Source: Lepus europaeus
Lineage: Eukaryota > Chordata > Mammalia > Lagomorpha > Leporidae
NCBI RefSeq assembly: GCF_033115175.1
Contig: NC_084832.1
Coordinates: 13,939,342 to 14,003,341, forward strand
DNA length: 64,000 nucleotides
Direction of reading: 5' to 3'
Under the pieces are notes generated by a model. The model was not told the DNA's origin. It was given only the letters and a program-made list of their open reading frames with translations, and did no database searches. The first letter of the stretch is position 1, and each line of letters starts with the position of its first letter. Of this stretch, positions 55,380-64,000 are shown in pieces. Made by a program: the position numbers and the translations under genes.

Positions 55380-55604
55380 TCTTTAAAGATTTATTAATTT
55401 GAAAGGCAAAGAGAAAAAGAGATCTTCTGTCCACTGGTTCACTCCCCAAATGGCTGCAGCGGCTGGGCTGGGGCTGGGGCTGGGGCTGGGCCAAGCTGAA
55501 GCCAGAAGCTAGAAGCTCCATCTGACTCTCCCAGAAGTGGAGCAGCCAAGTCTTGAACTGGCGCTCATATGGGATGCCAGTGTCACAGGTGGCATGGCTG
55601 TGTA
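55380..55604 (-). mobile_element. CSINE with internal GGGCTG array
   Basis: Left end tctttaaagatttattaatt. A ggggct-type hexamer is repeated about four times at 55464-55493. Right end near caggtggcatggctgtgtag. Confidence 0.82.
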
Positions 55605-56593
55605 GCATGAGCGAGGGCCCCTGGGTGGTGGGGGCACAGGTGTGATGCAAAGCCTCTTGACACGGAGGCTGCTCCCCTGCCCGCCTGGGCTCCCCAGGGA
55701 CACCTGCACCAGCCTCTATCACTCAATCTAGTGGGGTGCCTCTGACCAAGCCTCAGATCCTGAAGCCAGGAGACTCCCCCACTCCCACCCCTCCCTTTCC
55801 TCTCAGAATTTCCGCCCCTGTTCTTCTCAGACGTATCTGAACCTCTTCCTTGGTGAAACCACTTGCCAGGCTCACAAGGTGGGAATGCCTCCTCCCCTCT
55901 TCCCAACAGCACGGTCCAGGAAGGCAGGATCCCGTGCACACCTGCCCGATTGGGGGGGGGGGGTGCAGACCCGCTGCAGCAGGTGGCTGCCGTGCCGCCA
56001 CTTTCTGGGTTCAGTGCTTTGGGGATAACTATGTTACTTCCCCTCTACCACGGGGGAGAGATTTTGTAGGCAGGGAAAGGATTTTGTTTCTAGTTTTATT
56101 TCCCTCCACATTTTGTACAGCACCAGGCATGTGAATGTCCCTCCAAGGCCAAGGTGAGAGACACGAGACCCCTTCTGCTGACCAGGGGTTGACCAATGAC
56201 GGGCATCTGCTCCTAGCATCCCAGGGAGCTTCTCTCCCATATCCCTAACCTCAGATTTGCTTCCTTGCAGCCTTGGCGTTGTGGGCAGAACATTCTAGAT
56301 GAGCGGGAAAATAGAGCCTCTGTGTACGCCAACAGAATTTCACAGGTGAGCCAAGGAGGGCTGTCGCCAGGACCCACAGTGACGGTGCCACCAGTCCTGT
56401 GACACTTCTGTGAACTGTGGCACTCCCGGGGCCTGAGGTCCCTGGGCTCGCTGTCCTCTCACTCCCACCCACCGACTGAATGAGAGAGACCCTCCCTGGG
56501 TGTCCTGCCCCCCGCCGTACCCCTACCCCGTAGTGCCCAGATCTGGCACGAACGGGAGGAGCCCGCTCTGGCAGGCATCCTGCTCAAGACGCA

Positions 56594-56608
56594 GCGCCGC
56601 CTGGTGGC
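56594..56608 (-). promoter_or_regulatory. CTCF-like motif at the edge of a CpG-rich block
   Basis: gcgccgcctggtggc is the reverse complement of GCCACCAGGCGGCGC, one base from the canonical core. Confidence 0.45.
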
Positions 56609-56880
56609 CACTGCGGGCACAGCTCCTCCTTCACCTGCTTGTTTTTGTCAGAGCCCACCCAGCCCACACACTTCTGGGGGAGGTGATGGGGATGGTGAAA
56701 GGTGGGGAAGGAAGAGCCTAGGCCAGGGCTAAGCATGCGCACGGACAGCACTCCTGGGGGGGAGGCATGGCGGGAGCGCTGCTTGGGGTCAAGTTCACCC
56801 ACATTCCGGGAGGAGGCCCACCTAGGAAGCAGGTGCGATGCGACCACGCTCTCTGCCTGGCACTGGCTCGGCTGCCCCTT

Positions 56881-57600
56881 CTCTCCCCCGCGAGAGGGCC
56901 CTCCCACTCCCGCACCTGTCTGCATCTCCGCCAGAGACCGCGGCCGAGGAGCTGCGCTTGCTCTCATGTTGCACGCGCAAGCTTGGGGAAAGGCTGAGCT
57001 GGCCTGTTTCACCAACACTGACCCCGTGCGGCCGGCTTTTGAGAGCGTATACATTCAGCCGTGTGGGAGGGTCTGGGGGAACCGAGAAACCCAGGGGACG
57101 CGCCCCACCTGTGCACACGACAGAGACGGGCTGGGACGGCCGATGTCCTTGCTAAGCCCAGAGCTGCCCTTCATTATTTCTGTTTGCCTTTCCACGGAAG
57201 TCCTGCAGGCCTTACACTGGGAAGGGGCGGGGAAGGACAGGGCCCAGGGTTGGGAGCCGCTGCCCCCGGCGGAATGGGGCCCGGCCATTAGGGCGCAGGT
57301 GCAGGGTCACACAGGCTCGGTGGGACAGTGTTCTCGAGAGAGCCCTGTGAGCACGCAGCCGGGGGGAACACAGAGGTTTGCAGTCTGCGGACTTCTGTGG
57401 GGTTAGGAGGAATGCTGGCAAAACATCGCTGTGGGGAGAGGAGCCGCGCGTGTGCCTTGCGTTGGGTTCCCAGGCCCTGTCGGAGCCCACTCTCACCGCG
57501 CCAGTCTCCTGCCTCTCTCCTTCCCGTCAGCCGCCGCGGCCGAGCTTTCTTTCCGCTGTTTCCTGTTGCATTTTCAGGCTGTCTTCTGACTGCTTCCTCT
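56881..57600. promoter_or_regulatory. CpG-rich block, candidate orphan CpG island
   Basis: By hand count about 45 CpG in 720 bp at roughly 60% G+C, observed/expected near 0.65. No exon recognised. A 234-codon open frame crosses it but has no family resemblance. Confidence 0.45.
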
Positions 57601-57663
57601 GTGGCTGAGCCTTGTTTTAGCCAGTATCTCTCTCAGTCTAAGTAAAGCTCCATTAAGAAGAAA

Positions 57664-58000
57664 ACCAAGGGTGGCCTTGTGGTGCGAGGGTTAAGCTGCC
57701 ACCCACAACACCAGCATCCCAAATGGGCGCCAGTTTAAACCCCAGTTTCCAATGCAGCTCCCTGCTAAAACTCCTGGGCAAGCAGCGGAGGGTGGCCCTA
57801 GTGTTTGGGCCCCTGCACCCATGTGGGAGACCCAGGTAAAGCGCCAGGCTCCTGGTCTCAGCCTTGCCCAGCCCTCGCCATTGCAGCCCATTTGGGGAGT
57901 GAACCAGTGGATGGCAGACCTCTCTCTTTCTCTCTCTCTCTCCTCCCCCCTCCTTCTTTCTCTCTGGTACCATGTCCTTCAAACAAATAAATAAATCTTC
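57664..58000 (+). mobile_element. CSINE
   Basis: Head aagggtggccttgtggtgcg, tail caaacaaataaataaatctt. It abuts the LTR that begins at 58004. Confidence 0.87.
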
Positions 58001-58003
58001 AAA

Positions 58004-58421
58004 TGTTGTGGCTGAGTGCTGACAGAGGAGCGCCACACACTGATAAATTTTAGTCCTTTATTGCTGGCAGCTGAGAGTGGGCCCATGCCCCAAAGAACTC
58101 AACCCCGAAGCCCAACGCAACAGGGTTTATAAAGGCAAAAACCACAAAATCGGGAGAGGAATACATGGTTACCAGGGCCCAGCTAACCCAAAACCTGTGC
58201 AAAACTAATATCAATTATAACCTTAACAATACCAGTTACAATCTTGACATTGATCCAGGTATTGGCTTAAATCATATGTAGGACGTAGACAAACTACAGT
58301 TTTATCATTAACACAGGTGCAGCCTATCCGCTTCCAAGCTTGAGCAATCTTGCTAGGCGGTTTCTATGCTTTGCCAAGTGTGATGTAGGGGACTGCTAAT
58401 GTCTGAGTGTTTTAGAAAACA
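58004..58421 (-). mobile_element. Solo endogenous-retrovirus LTR
   Basis: Ends TGTT (58004) and AACA (58421) are complementary, as in retroviral LTR termini. Read on the - strand it has a TATA-like tttataaa (about 58128-58135) and downstream an AATAAA followed by a short U5-like tail: U3-R-U5 order. About 418 bp. No gag, pol or env sequence adjoins it. A matching 6-bp duplication was not found, so the right end may be off. Confidence 0.6.
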
Positions 58422-58672
58422 CGGGAGAGAGCCGGACTGTGTTCGCCAATGGCCATCTCCCACATGGGCCCCAGGCCGTCTTCATTAGGGCCCTAAGTGA
58501 AGCCAGAGCCCCGTTCACCTGGATTCCAGTGAATTCCACACATCCGTTGGCCTCCAGTGATGCCGACACGTGGAAATGAAACCAGTTCGCCCCCTGAAGA
58601 GCAGCTGGCTGAAAGCGGCTCTTATTGTGATGAGCCTGTACGGCTTTTTCTTTCTTAAAAAGCAGTAACTGG

Positions 58673-58966
58673 GGGCCAGCACTGTGGCGTAGCGGGTAAA
58701 GCCGCCGCATCGTATATGAGCCATTGTTCGAGTCCTGGCTGCTCCACTTCCAATCCTGCTGATGGCCTGGGAAAGCAGTGGAAGATGGCCCAGGTCCTTG
58801 GGTCCCTGCACCCATGTGGGAAACCTGGAAGAAGATCCTAGCTTCAGATCAACTTCCCTATGGCCATTGCAGCCAGTTGGGGAGTGAACCAGCGGATGGA
58901 AGACCTCTCTCTGCCTCTGCCTCTCTGTAACTCCGCCTTTCAAATACATAAATCTTTAAAAGAAAG
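58673..58966 (+). mobile_element. CSINE, slightly shortened
   Basis: Head ggggccagcactgtggcgta, tail ttcaaatacataaatcttta. Imperfect duplication aagcagtaact / aagcggtaatt at 58660-58670 and 58967-58977. Confidence 0.88.
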
Positions 58967-60384
58967 AAGCGGTAATTCCCAGGCTTGGTCATGTTTTTTC
59001 TCTGAAGCTGCGTGCCCTCCTGTGGTCTGGAGACGCACACAGAAGCCTGCGAGAGTCATGGACGAGATGGGGAGAGGCTCACGGCACCAGGCGCCCTGGG
59101 GCTGAGCCCAAACCGCAGGCACGACGCTGTGGCCACCTGCGAGCAGCCCGAGAGCAGCCTGGGCACCAGCCCTCCGCAGCCTGCAGAAGTCACTGACGCC
59201 AAGCATTTTCACCCCAGCTTCTGAAGATCCGTGCCTTGCCTTGGCAAGCATCAGACAAAAAGCTGACCTTTGGTTTCCTGTGGCAGAGCGCCTGCCTCCA
59301 TGACACGGATGTTGTCACGTGCCTTTGCCAGGGCTCCTCCCGGGGACCCTGGGCCCCACGCCTGGGGTCCCCCGACGTGAGTGAGTTCTACAGTTCAGTC
59401 TTTCTCTCTCTCCCTGGCTTTGGTGTTCACAGCTGGCATGTGGGTTTCAGACCCCAGCCCAACCCTGTCCAGCCTCTTGGGGGGCACCTGACCCGACAGC
59501 TGGAGTTCCTCGCTCCTGATCCTCCACCCACCCAATCTCACCACTTCCTGTGCCTTCCCATGGTCCTCCGTGCTCTGGTGGGACCCAGGAGGGCAGGAGC
59601 TCAAGTAAGCCAGGCACAAGGCGGGGGAGCTCCATGTCCCTCTTGGGATCCCCAAGACTGGTGGTGGCCGCTGTCTCTGGAAGCGTGATCCTTGTGAATT
59701 AGTGGGAGTGCACCTGTTCGGGCCCTACCTACCCCAGCTGGGCTGAGGCACGCGCCCTGGAGACTCCCGGCAAGCTGTGCTCGATCCGAGCTCCAGGTGC
59801 TCCCGCTACATCCGGGGAAGTGAGTGCAGTGGAGGCTTTGCTGCCGTGGCCTCCGCACAGCTCCTGGCTATCACACCATGGCCCTGGGAGCTCACAGGCC
59901 ACAGCTGCCCTCCGCTCCCGCCCAGGCGACCAGGCCCTGCCCACCGTCCTGGGACTGCAGCACTGTCTCCGGAAGTTCCCCAGACACCAGAGACGAGAGT
60001 TAAAGACCTCCAGAGACAGGGGCTTCCGGAAGACAAAGGGGCTGTGACCAAACGCACACGCCCCGGCTAGGAAGCTGCCATCCCATCGTCCTCTCTGCTA
60101 CAGCGGGCAGACCACATCCCAGTGACCCCGGGCACCGGACACAGCCCGAGCCTGAAGCACAGGGTCCCAGAAACCTAGGACAGGAGGTAAGGACCTGACG
60201 TTGGAATTTTACGTGTGCAGTAACCATTGAAGAGTTCCATTCTCCGCCTTTAAGAAAATAAGGAAAAACTACTTTATCGTCATACATACACATGTATGTG
60301 ATATAGATCTGGAAGGGTGTACTCGCATGTTAGAATACATCCCAATTGCAAATTAACACTGCTTTAACTCGGTCGGCTCAGGTG

Positions 60385-60545
60385 CCGGGTACTGTGCTCT
60401 GAGCGTCTGGGTCGATCCTCAGAACAGCCGTGTGTGCAAAATAGCTGTAGATGGACAGGCTGAGGCCGCGGGAAGAACTGGCCCAGCGTAGCCACAGCTG
60501 CGTAGGGGTCTCAGTTCTGCCAGGCCCCGTGAACGAGTTCCATGG
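60385..60545 (-). repeat. MIR fossil
   Basis: gggtactgtgctctgagcgt, gatcctcagaacagccgtgt, gatggacaggctgaggccgc and tctcagttctgccaggcccc are the antisense MIR order. Confidence 0.5.
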
Positions 60546-60807
60546 AGAGCGGTAAAGTTCTGGACTCGTGGGAGGGTTTTCTGATGGCAAAGTGAGAAAA
60601 TGCTTTGTAAGAGGTGGCTATGGAAGGTTGCCACCATCAGACACGTCGGAAGCCCAGAGGCGAGGTCAGGCAGATGTCCGCAGAGCGCCAGCTGCCCGGG
60701 AGCACCTCCCGGAGGGCTTTACCCCGCCCAGTGCTCCAGTCTCCCGCAGGTGCAACCGGCAGGGCTCCAAGGCCGGCGCGTTACACGAGTTGCAGGCGAC
60801 GCTATCG

Positions 60808-60819
60808 CCAGCAGGTGGC
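60808..60819 (+). promoter_or_regulatory. CTCF-core match in CpG-rich block
   Basis: CCAGCAGGTGGC, exact fit to CCASYAGRKGGC, in a CpG-dense stretch. Confidence 0.45.
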
Positions 60820-61068
60820 AGGACGGGGACTCGCGCCCAGATTACTTAACGTGGAAACCCGAGCTCTGGTTCAAGGAGCCAGTTCTTGGAGCTCCGTGTG
60901 CAGGTAATCCTGCAGCTGCAAGGTGGATGGGGTGCTGGGGTGCTGCTCTCCCCGGTCTCCCCCGAGACCGTGTTACTGTGATGGCATCGTCCCAGCAGGC
61001 CCCCGTCAGGGTCTCCAGCTCAGGCTGTCCCGATTTCAGACACAGTGACTTTTGGGAATAGAGCACCG

Positions 61069-61076
61069 TGACGTCA
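61069..61076. promoter_or_regulatory. Palindromic CRE (TGACGTCA)
   Basis: Perfect CREB/ATF consensus in CpG-rich DNA, the setting in which such sites are usually active. About 250 bp from the CTCF-core match. Confidence 0.45.
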
Positions 61077-61124
61077 TGGGGAAGAAGCGAAGGGTCGACA
61101 TCCCCTCTGCGCTCTCAAGAGGAC

Positions 61125-61270
61125 AGTGCTGCCTCCAGACCTGTTAGAGCTGCGCGCAGCCCGGAGCTCACTGGTTCTCTCCTGGCTCTGCCGCAGCCGA
61201 GCTGTGTCGCCGGGCAGGCTCCTGAGCCGCGGCCGCTCACCGCCCTCTGAAAGGTGGGGAATCCTGGCAC
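61125..61270 (+). repeat. Possible MIR fossil inside the CpG-rich block
   Basis: cctggctctgccgcagccga, ctcctgagccgcggccgctc and gccctctgaaaggtgggga follow the sense MIR order, unusually rich in CpG for such an old repeat. Confidence 0.4.
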
Positions 61271-61597
61271 CCACCCCAGGGGTTTCCATACGATCGGGTG
61301 ACAGGCCAGGCGCCGCTGGGTGGAAAGTGCTCAGTGATGGCAGCGGTGATTAAATCCAGGCTTCACGACGTCCTCAGAGTCTCCGCTAATGGCCCGCGTT
61401 CCCAGAGTCTCGGTGCCAGGGCCCCCACTCCTCCCCCACTGCGGAGGGCCTGCCTTGAGTTAACGTCTCTCACCTGCGCTGTTCCTGGCGGCCTACCTCC
61501 GTCTCCGTCTCCATCTCCGGGCTCTTTTCCATCTGATTCATCGTGTGCCCTGTTCATTTTTAACTTGTATGTGTCGTTTCTATTTTAACTTAATTTC

Positions 61598-61626
61598 TTT
61601 AAGATTTTATTTATTATTGGAGAGGC

Positions 61627-61680
<54 letters not shown>

Positions 61681-61936
61681 CTTCCATCCATTGGTTCACT
61701 CCCCAGTTGGCTGCAGCGGCCAGAGCTGCACCAATGCAAAACCAGGAGCCAGGAGCTTCTTCCAGGTCTCCCACGCGGGTCCAGGGGCCCAAGGACTCGG
61801 GCCATCTTCTACTGCTTTCCCAGGCCATAGGAGAGAGCTGGATCGGAAGTAGAACAGCTGGGACTTGAACCGGTGCCCATATGGGATGCTGATGCCACAG
61901 GCAACAGCTTTACTTGTTACACCACAGCACTGGCCC
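61598..61936 (-). mobile_element. CSINE
   Basis: Left end ctttaagattttatttatta, (GA)n 61629-61678, right end caccacagcactggcc. Confidence 0.9.
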
Positions 61937-63433
61937 TTTAATTGGTTTTTAATTATAAAAGTAAAATCCATTTTTTTTGGCAAAGGCAACACAGCAGTGG
62001 TGGAAACAGTGGGAGAAGAAAACTCCCTCCGTAACCCCTTTAGTCTGGCACAGCAGGTCCATCCGATGTTCTGGGCCCCTAGGGAGGGCCCGCCTCCTGT
62101 AGAGTGCGGAGGAACCCCTGGGCTGGGGCCCCACGTGTCCTGATTCAGCAGAACTGTGGCTGCAGACCGGGCTCTGTGGCAGCACCGTCGATGAGGGACG
62201 TTCCTGGACGAGGCTGTGGCGGTGGCTTTGTGTGCGCCCCGGCCCAGGTGCCCGAGTCATTTGCCCATCGGCGTCTTTCCTAGTTGCCGCACGAGCTCTG
62301 TAACTGTAGCGCGGCCTGCACTGCGTTTCCATACATCTTGGTATTCGCTTGTCACATATGGGGGTTGGGGGCAGAATTTTCCTGGCCTAACCAGCGCAGA
62401 CTCTTTGTCTAGTTTTGTTGATATCAGATCAGGGCCTGGGGTCTGGTGGAAGAAATAGAAGCTTCCACTGAGCAACACGTCACTTGTTTCCCTCCGACGG
62501 GACCTTTCCCTTGAAAGCAGCACAGCCCCTCGTCCCATCGCCATGGACGTTTGCCAGAGGCTTCCAGCTCTGCTTCTAGAAGGCTTCTCATGAGGCTCCC
62601 TCCAGGGGGAACGGACCCTCTCCCGGGGCAGGACTCGACACGCCCAGATGTGGCTTACACGTTAGCAGCTCAGGAGAGCACCACGCCCTTGCAAAATCCC
62701 TCTGACCTCAGGAGTACACCATGAGCGCATAATTAGAGTGGAAGAAGCCAGGTGCTGAGACAAAGACGGGGACGGCTGCTAAGCCGTGATCGGCTAATCG
62801 GTTCTCCTTGGCCGCTATCGAGGGGCAGGTGTTCTTTCTGCCCTCTCCATGAACCCTTCCCCCGGCTTCCTGGGTCTCTGAGCAATTCCTTTCTCTTCAG
62901 CTTTCCCCCTACCGTGCTCCAAGCCGCCTCGGAGCAGGCCATCGCCCACGGAAATGTCGCTCCATCCACTTCCTTCGGGTGGAGTGGGTGCTGAGTTCTG
63001 TTGTACTTCCTCGTTGTGACTTGACTGCTTGGTGACTTCTCAGGCCCTCTGCCTGCTTCGCCTCGCCTCCCCGTAGCCTTTGGCCTCCCCGCCTTGAATG
63101 CAATTTGCAAACACTGGGGCCAGGGAGCATGAGGAACTGGTTTTACAGGAAGCCTGCTGCAGAGAGGAGGGGTTGGCACACGGGTCTTGCGAGAGCAGGA
63201 ATGCATGTCACAGCACGTTCGGGGACAAAGGCCAGCTCCCTGGGTGGGGCAGGCTGCAGTGAGGTCAGTCTTCCTCTGGGCTCGTGGGCACCAGATCTCC
63301 AGGGCTGCTGATGGCACAGGGCGGCACTGCGGGGCTGGCCCCTGCCCCTGGCTGACCTGTCCTGTTCTCCATAAGCAGCAGCTGCCCCAGGGCCTGGGGT
63401 AAGAAACCTCCGCCCTGGCTTTGCTTATCTCTA

Positions 63434-63640
63434 CAGTGGGGTTTCTCAACCTTGGCATATTGACATGGGGCTGTGTGATCCCTTGCTGGCAGGGCGGGTG
63501 CTGTCCTGAGCCCTGTAGGTTGTTTAACAACACCCCTGGCCTCTCCCCACCAGAAGCCATGATCAAAAACTGGCTGGGTTTCTGACCACCCAAAATACCT
63601 CCAGACACTGAAAAATGCCCCTTGGACGGGGTGGGGGACA
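63434..63640 (-). mobile_element. MER5A-like hAT DNA transposon fossil
   Basis: Begins with the hAT terminus cagtggggtttctcaac, then follows the MER5A order to ctccagacactgaaaaatgc. Non-autonomous, no coding capacity. Confidence 0.75.
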
Positions 63641-64000
63641 CCTTGCTCATGACCTAGCGCTGAGGGTCCGAGGACTGCCTTTTCAGAGAGTGGGGAAGGG
63701 GAGGCGGAATTCTCCAATTCCCAGTGGGTGCAGAGAGACAGGTGGGGGAAGCGTGGAAGCAAGCAGGACTATCCCAACCCCCTGGCCTTTGCATCGGAAA
63801 AGCTTGTTTGTACAGCAAATTATTAACTCTGCTACGTGCAGAAATGTGCACATTGGTAGCTTCTGGCCAATTTCAGAGACCCCTGAAGGAGCCTGGTATC
63901 TACTTTGTTTATTTATTCCATCTCCAATGAAACAGGGCTTCCAAGAACAAGACTGTACACAGTTTTCACGGCTTTCAGAGCAAAGTTCTCAAAGGGACAG

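Larger units (their letters stand above)
60640..61290. promoter_or_regulatory. CpG-rich block with CRE and CTCF motifs
   Basis: About 20 CpG in the first 200 bp (observed/expected close to 0.9) with further clusters to 61290. Contains the CTCF core at 60808 and the CRE at 61069. Candidate promoter or enhancer. No start codon with coding support follows. Confidence 0.45.
38880..64000. other. Intergenic region downstream of SLC15A1
   Basis: No spliced or single-exon gene was recognised on either strand. Repeats are listed separately. Stretches 40360-42480, 43200-45900, 51150-52900, 55600-57660, 59000-61590 and 61940-63430 are mostly unique or too diverged to name. Open frames up to 305 codons occur, but only in GC-rich DNA with no family resemblance. 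In human, STK24 lies beyond this side of SLC15A1; no STK24 exon was seen. Confidence 0.7.

Noticed and set aside
56702..57406. 234-codon open frame on the + strand
   Set aside because: It lies in a CpG-rich block where stop codons are rare by composition, with overlapping frames of similar length on both strands. No domain is recognisable.
62733..63650. 305-codon open frame on the - strand
   Set aside because: It starts inside the MER5A fossil, lies in GC-rich DNA, is rich in low-information residues and resembles no family I know. No splice or promoter context supports it.
38880..64000. Search for 5' exons of STK24 or another neighbouring gene
   Set aside because: No kinase-domain or other recognisable coding text flanked by splice sites was found on either strand.

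Overview
The window is nuclear DNA of a lagomorph, most likely a leporid (rabbit or hare). Two things show this. It is packed with about 39 copies of the tRNA-derived CSINE family, which is specific to lagomorphs. It also carries one protein-coding gene, SLC15A1 (PEPT1, the intestinal H+/oligopeptide cotransporter), whose spliced product is 707 residues, the length I recall for rabbit PepT1. No bacterial, viral-genome or organellar genes are present. Nearly all short open frames are chance frames in introns, SINEs and GC-rich intergenic DNA.

Positions 1-7949 are non-coding and are best read as intron 1 of SLC15A1. The first exon (5' UTR plus the first four coding bases) was not found and probably lies upstream of the window. 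Exons 2 to 23 run on the + strand from 7950 to 38293. All 22 visible exons have GT/AG boundaries and consistent phases. Adding four bases from exon 1 gives 2124 coding nt (707 codons plus stop). Landmark residues fall at their published numbers (H57, Y167, N171, R282, W294). The 3' UTR runs to about 38870, with two overlapping AATAAA signals.

Intron 18 (27658-35143) is the largest visible intron and is swollen by ancient L1 fragments, six CSINEs and a younger 5'-truncated L1 3' end with a clean target-site duplication. The gene otherwise mixes very short introns (81, 96, 100 and 128 bp) with introns of about 2 kb.

From about 38880 to 64000 I see no protein-coding gene. By human synteny this should be the SLC15A1-STK24 intergenic interval. 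It contains CSINEs, old MIR, MER5A and L1 fragments, a solo endogenous-retrovirus LTR on the - strand (58004-58421), and two CpG-rich blocks (about 56880-57600 and 60640-61290). The second block carries a palindromic CRE and a CTCF-core match, so it is the best candidate for an unannotated promoter or regulatory element.

I found no clearly novel biological system. The most useful second looks are the CSINE ending 32 bp upstream of exon 12, a U2-snRNA-headed chimeric retrosequence in intron 8, the CpG/CRE/CTCF blocks, the intact-looking LTR, CTCF-like motifs including one inside the 100-bp intron 3, and (GA)n expansions at CSINE 3' ends. All coordinates were read by eye. Repeat boundaries are good to roughly 5-20 bp unless a target-site duplication is stated.
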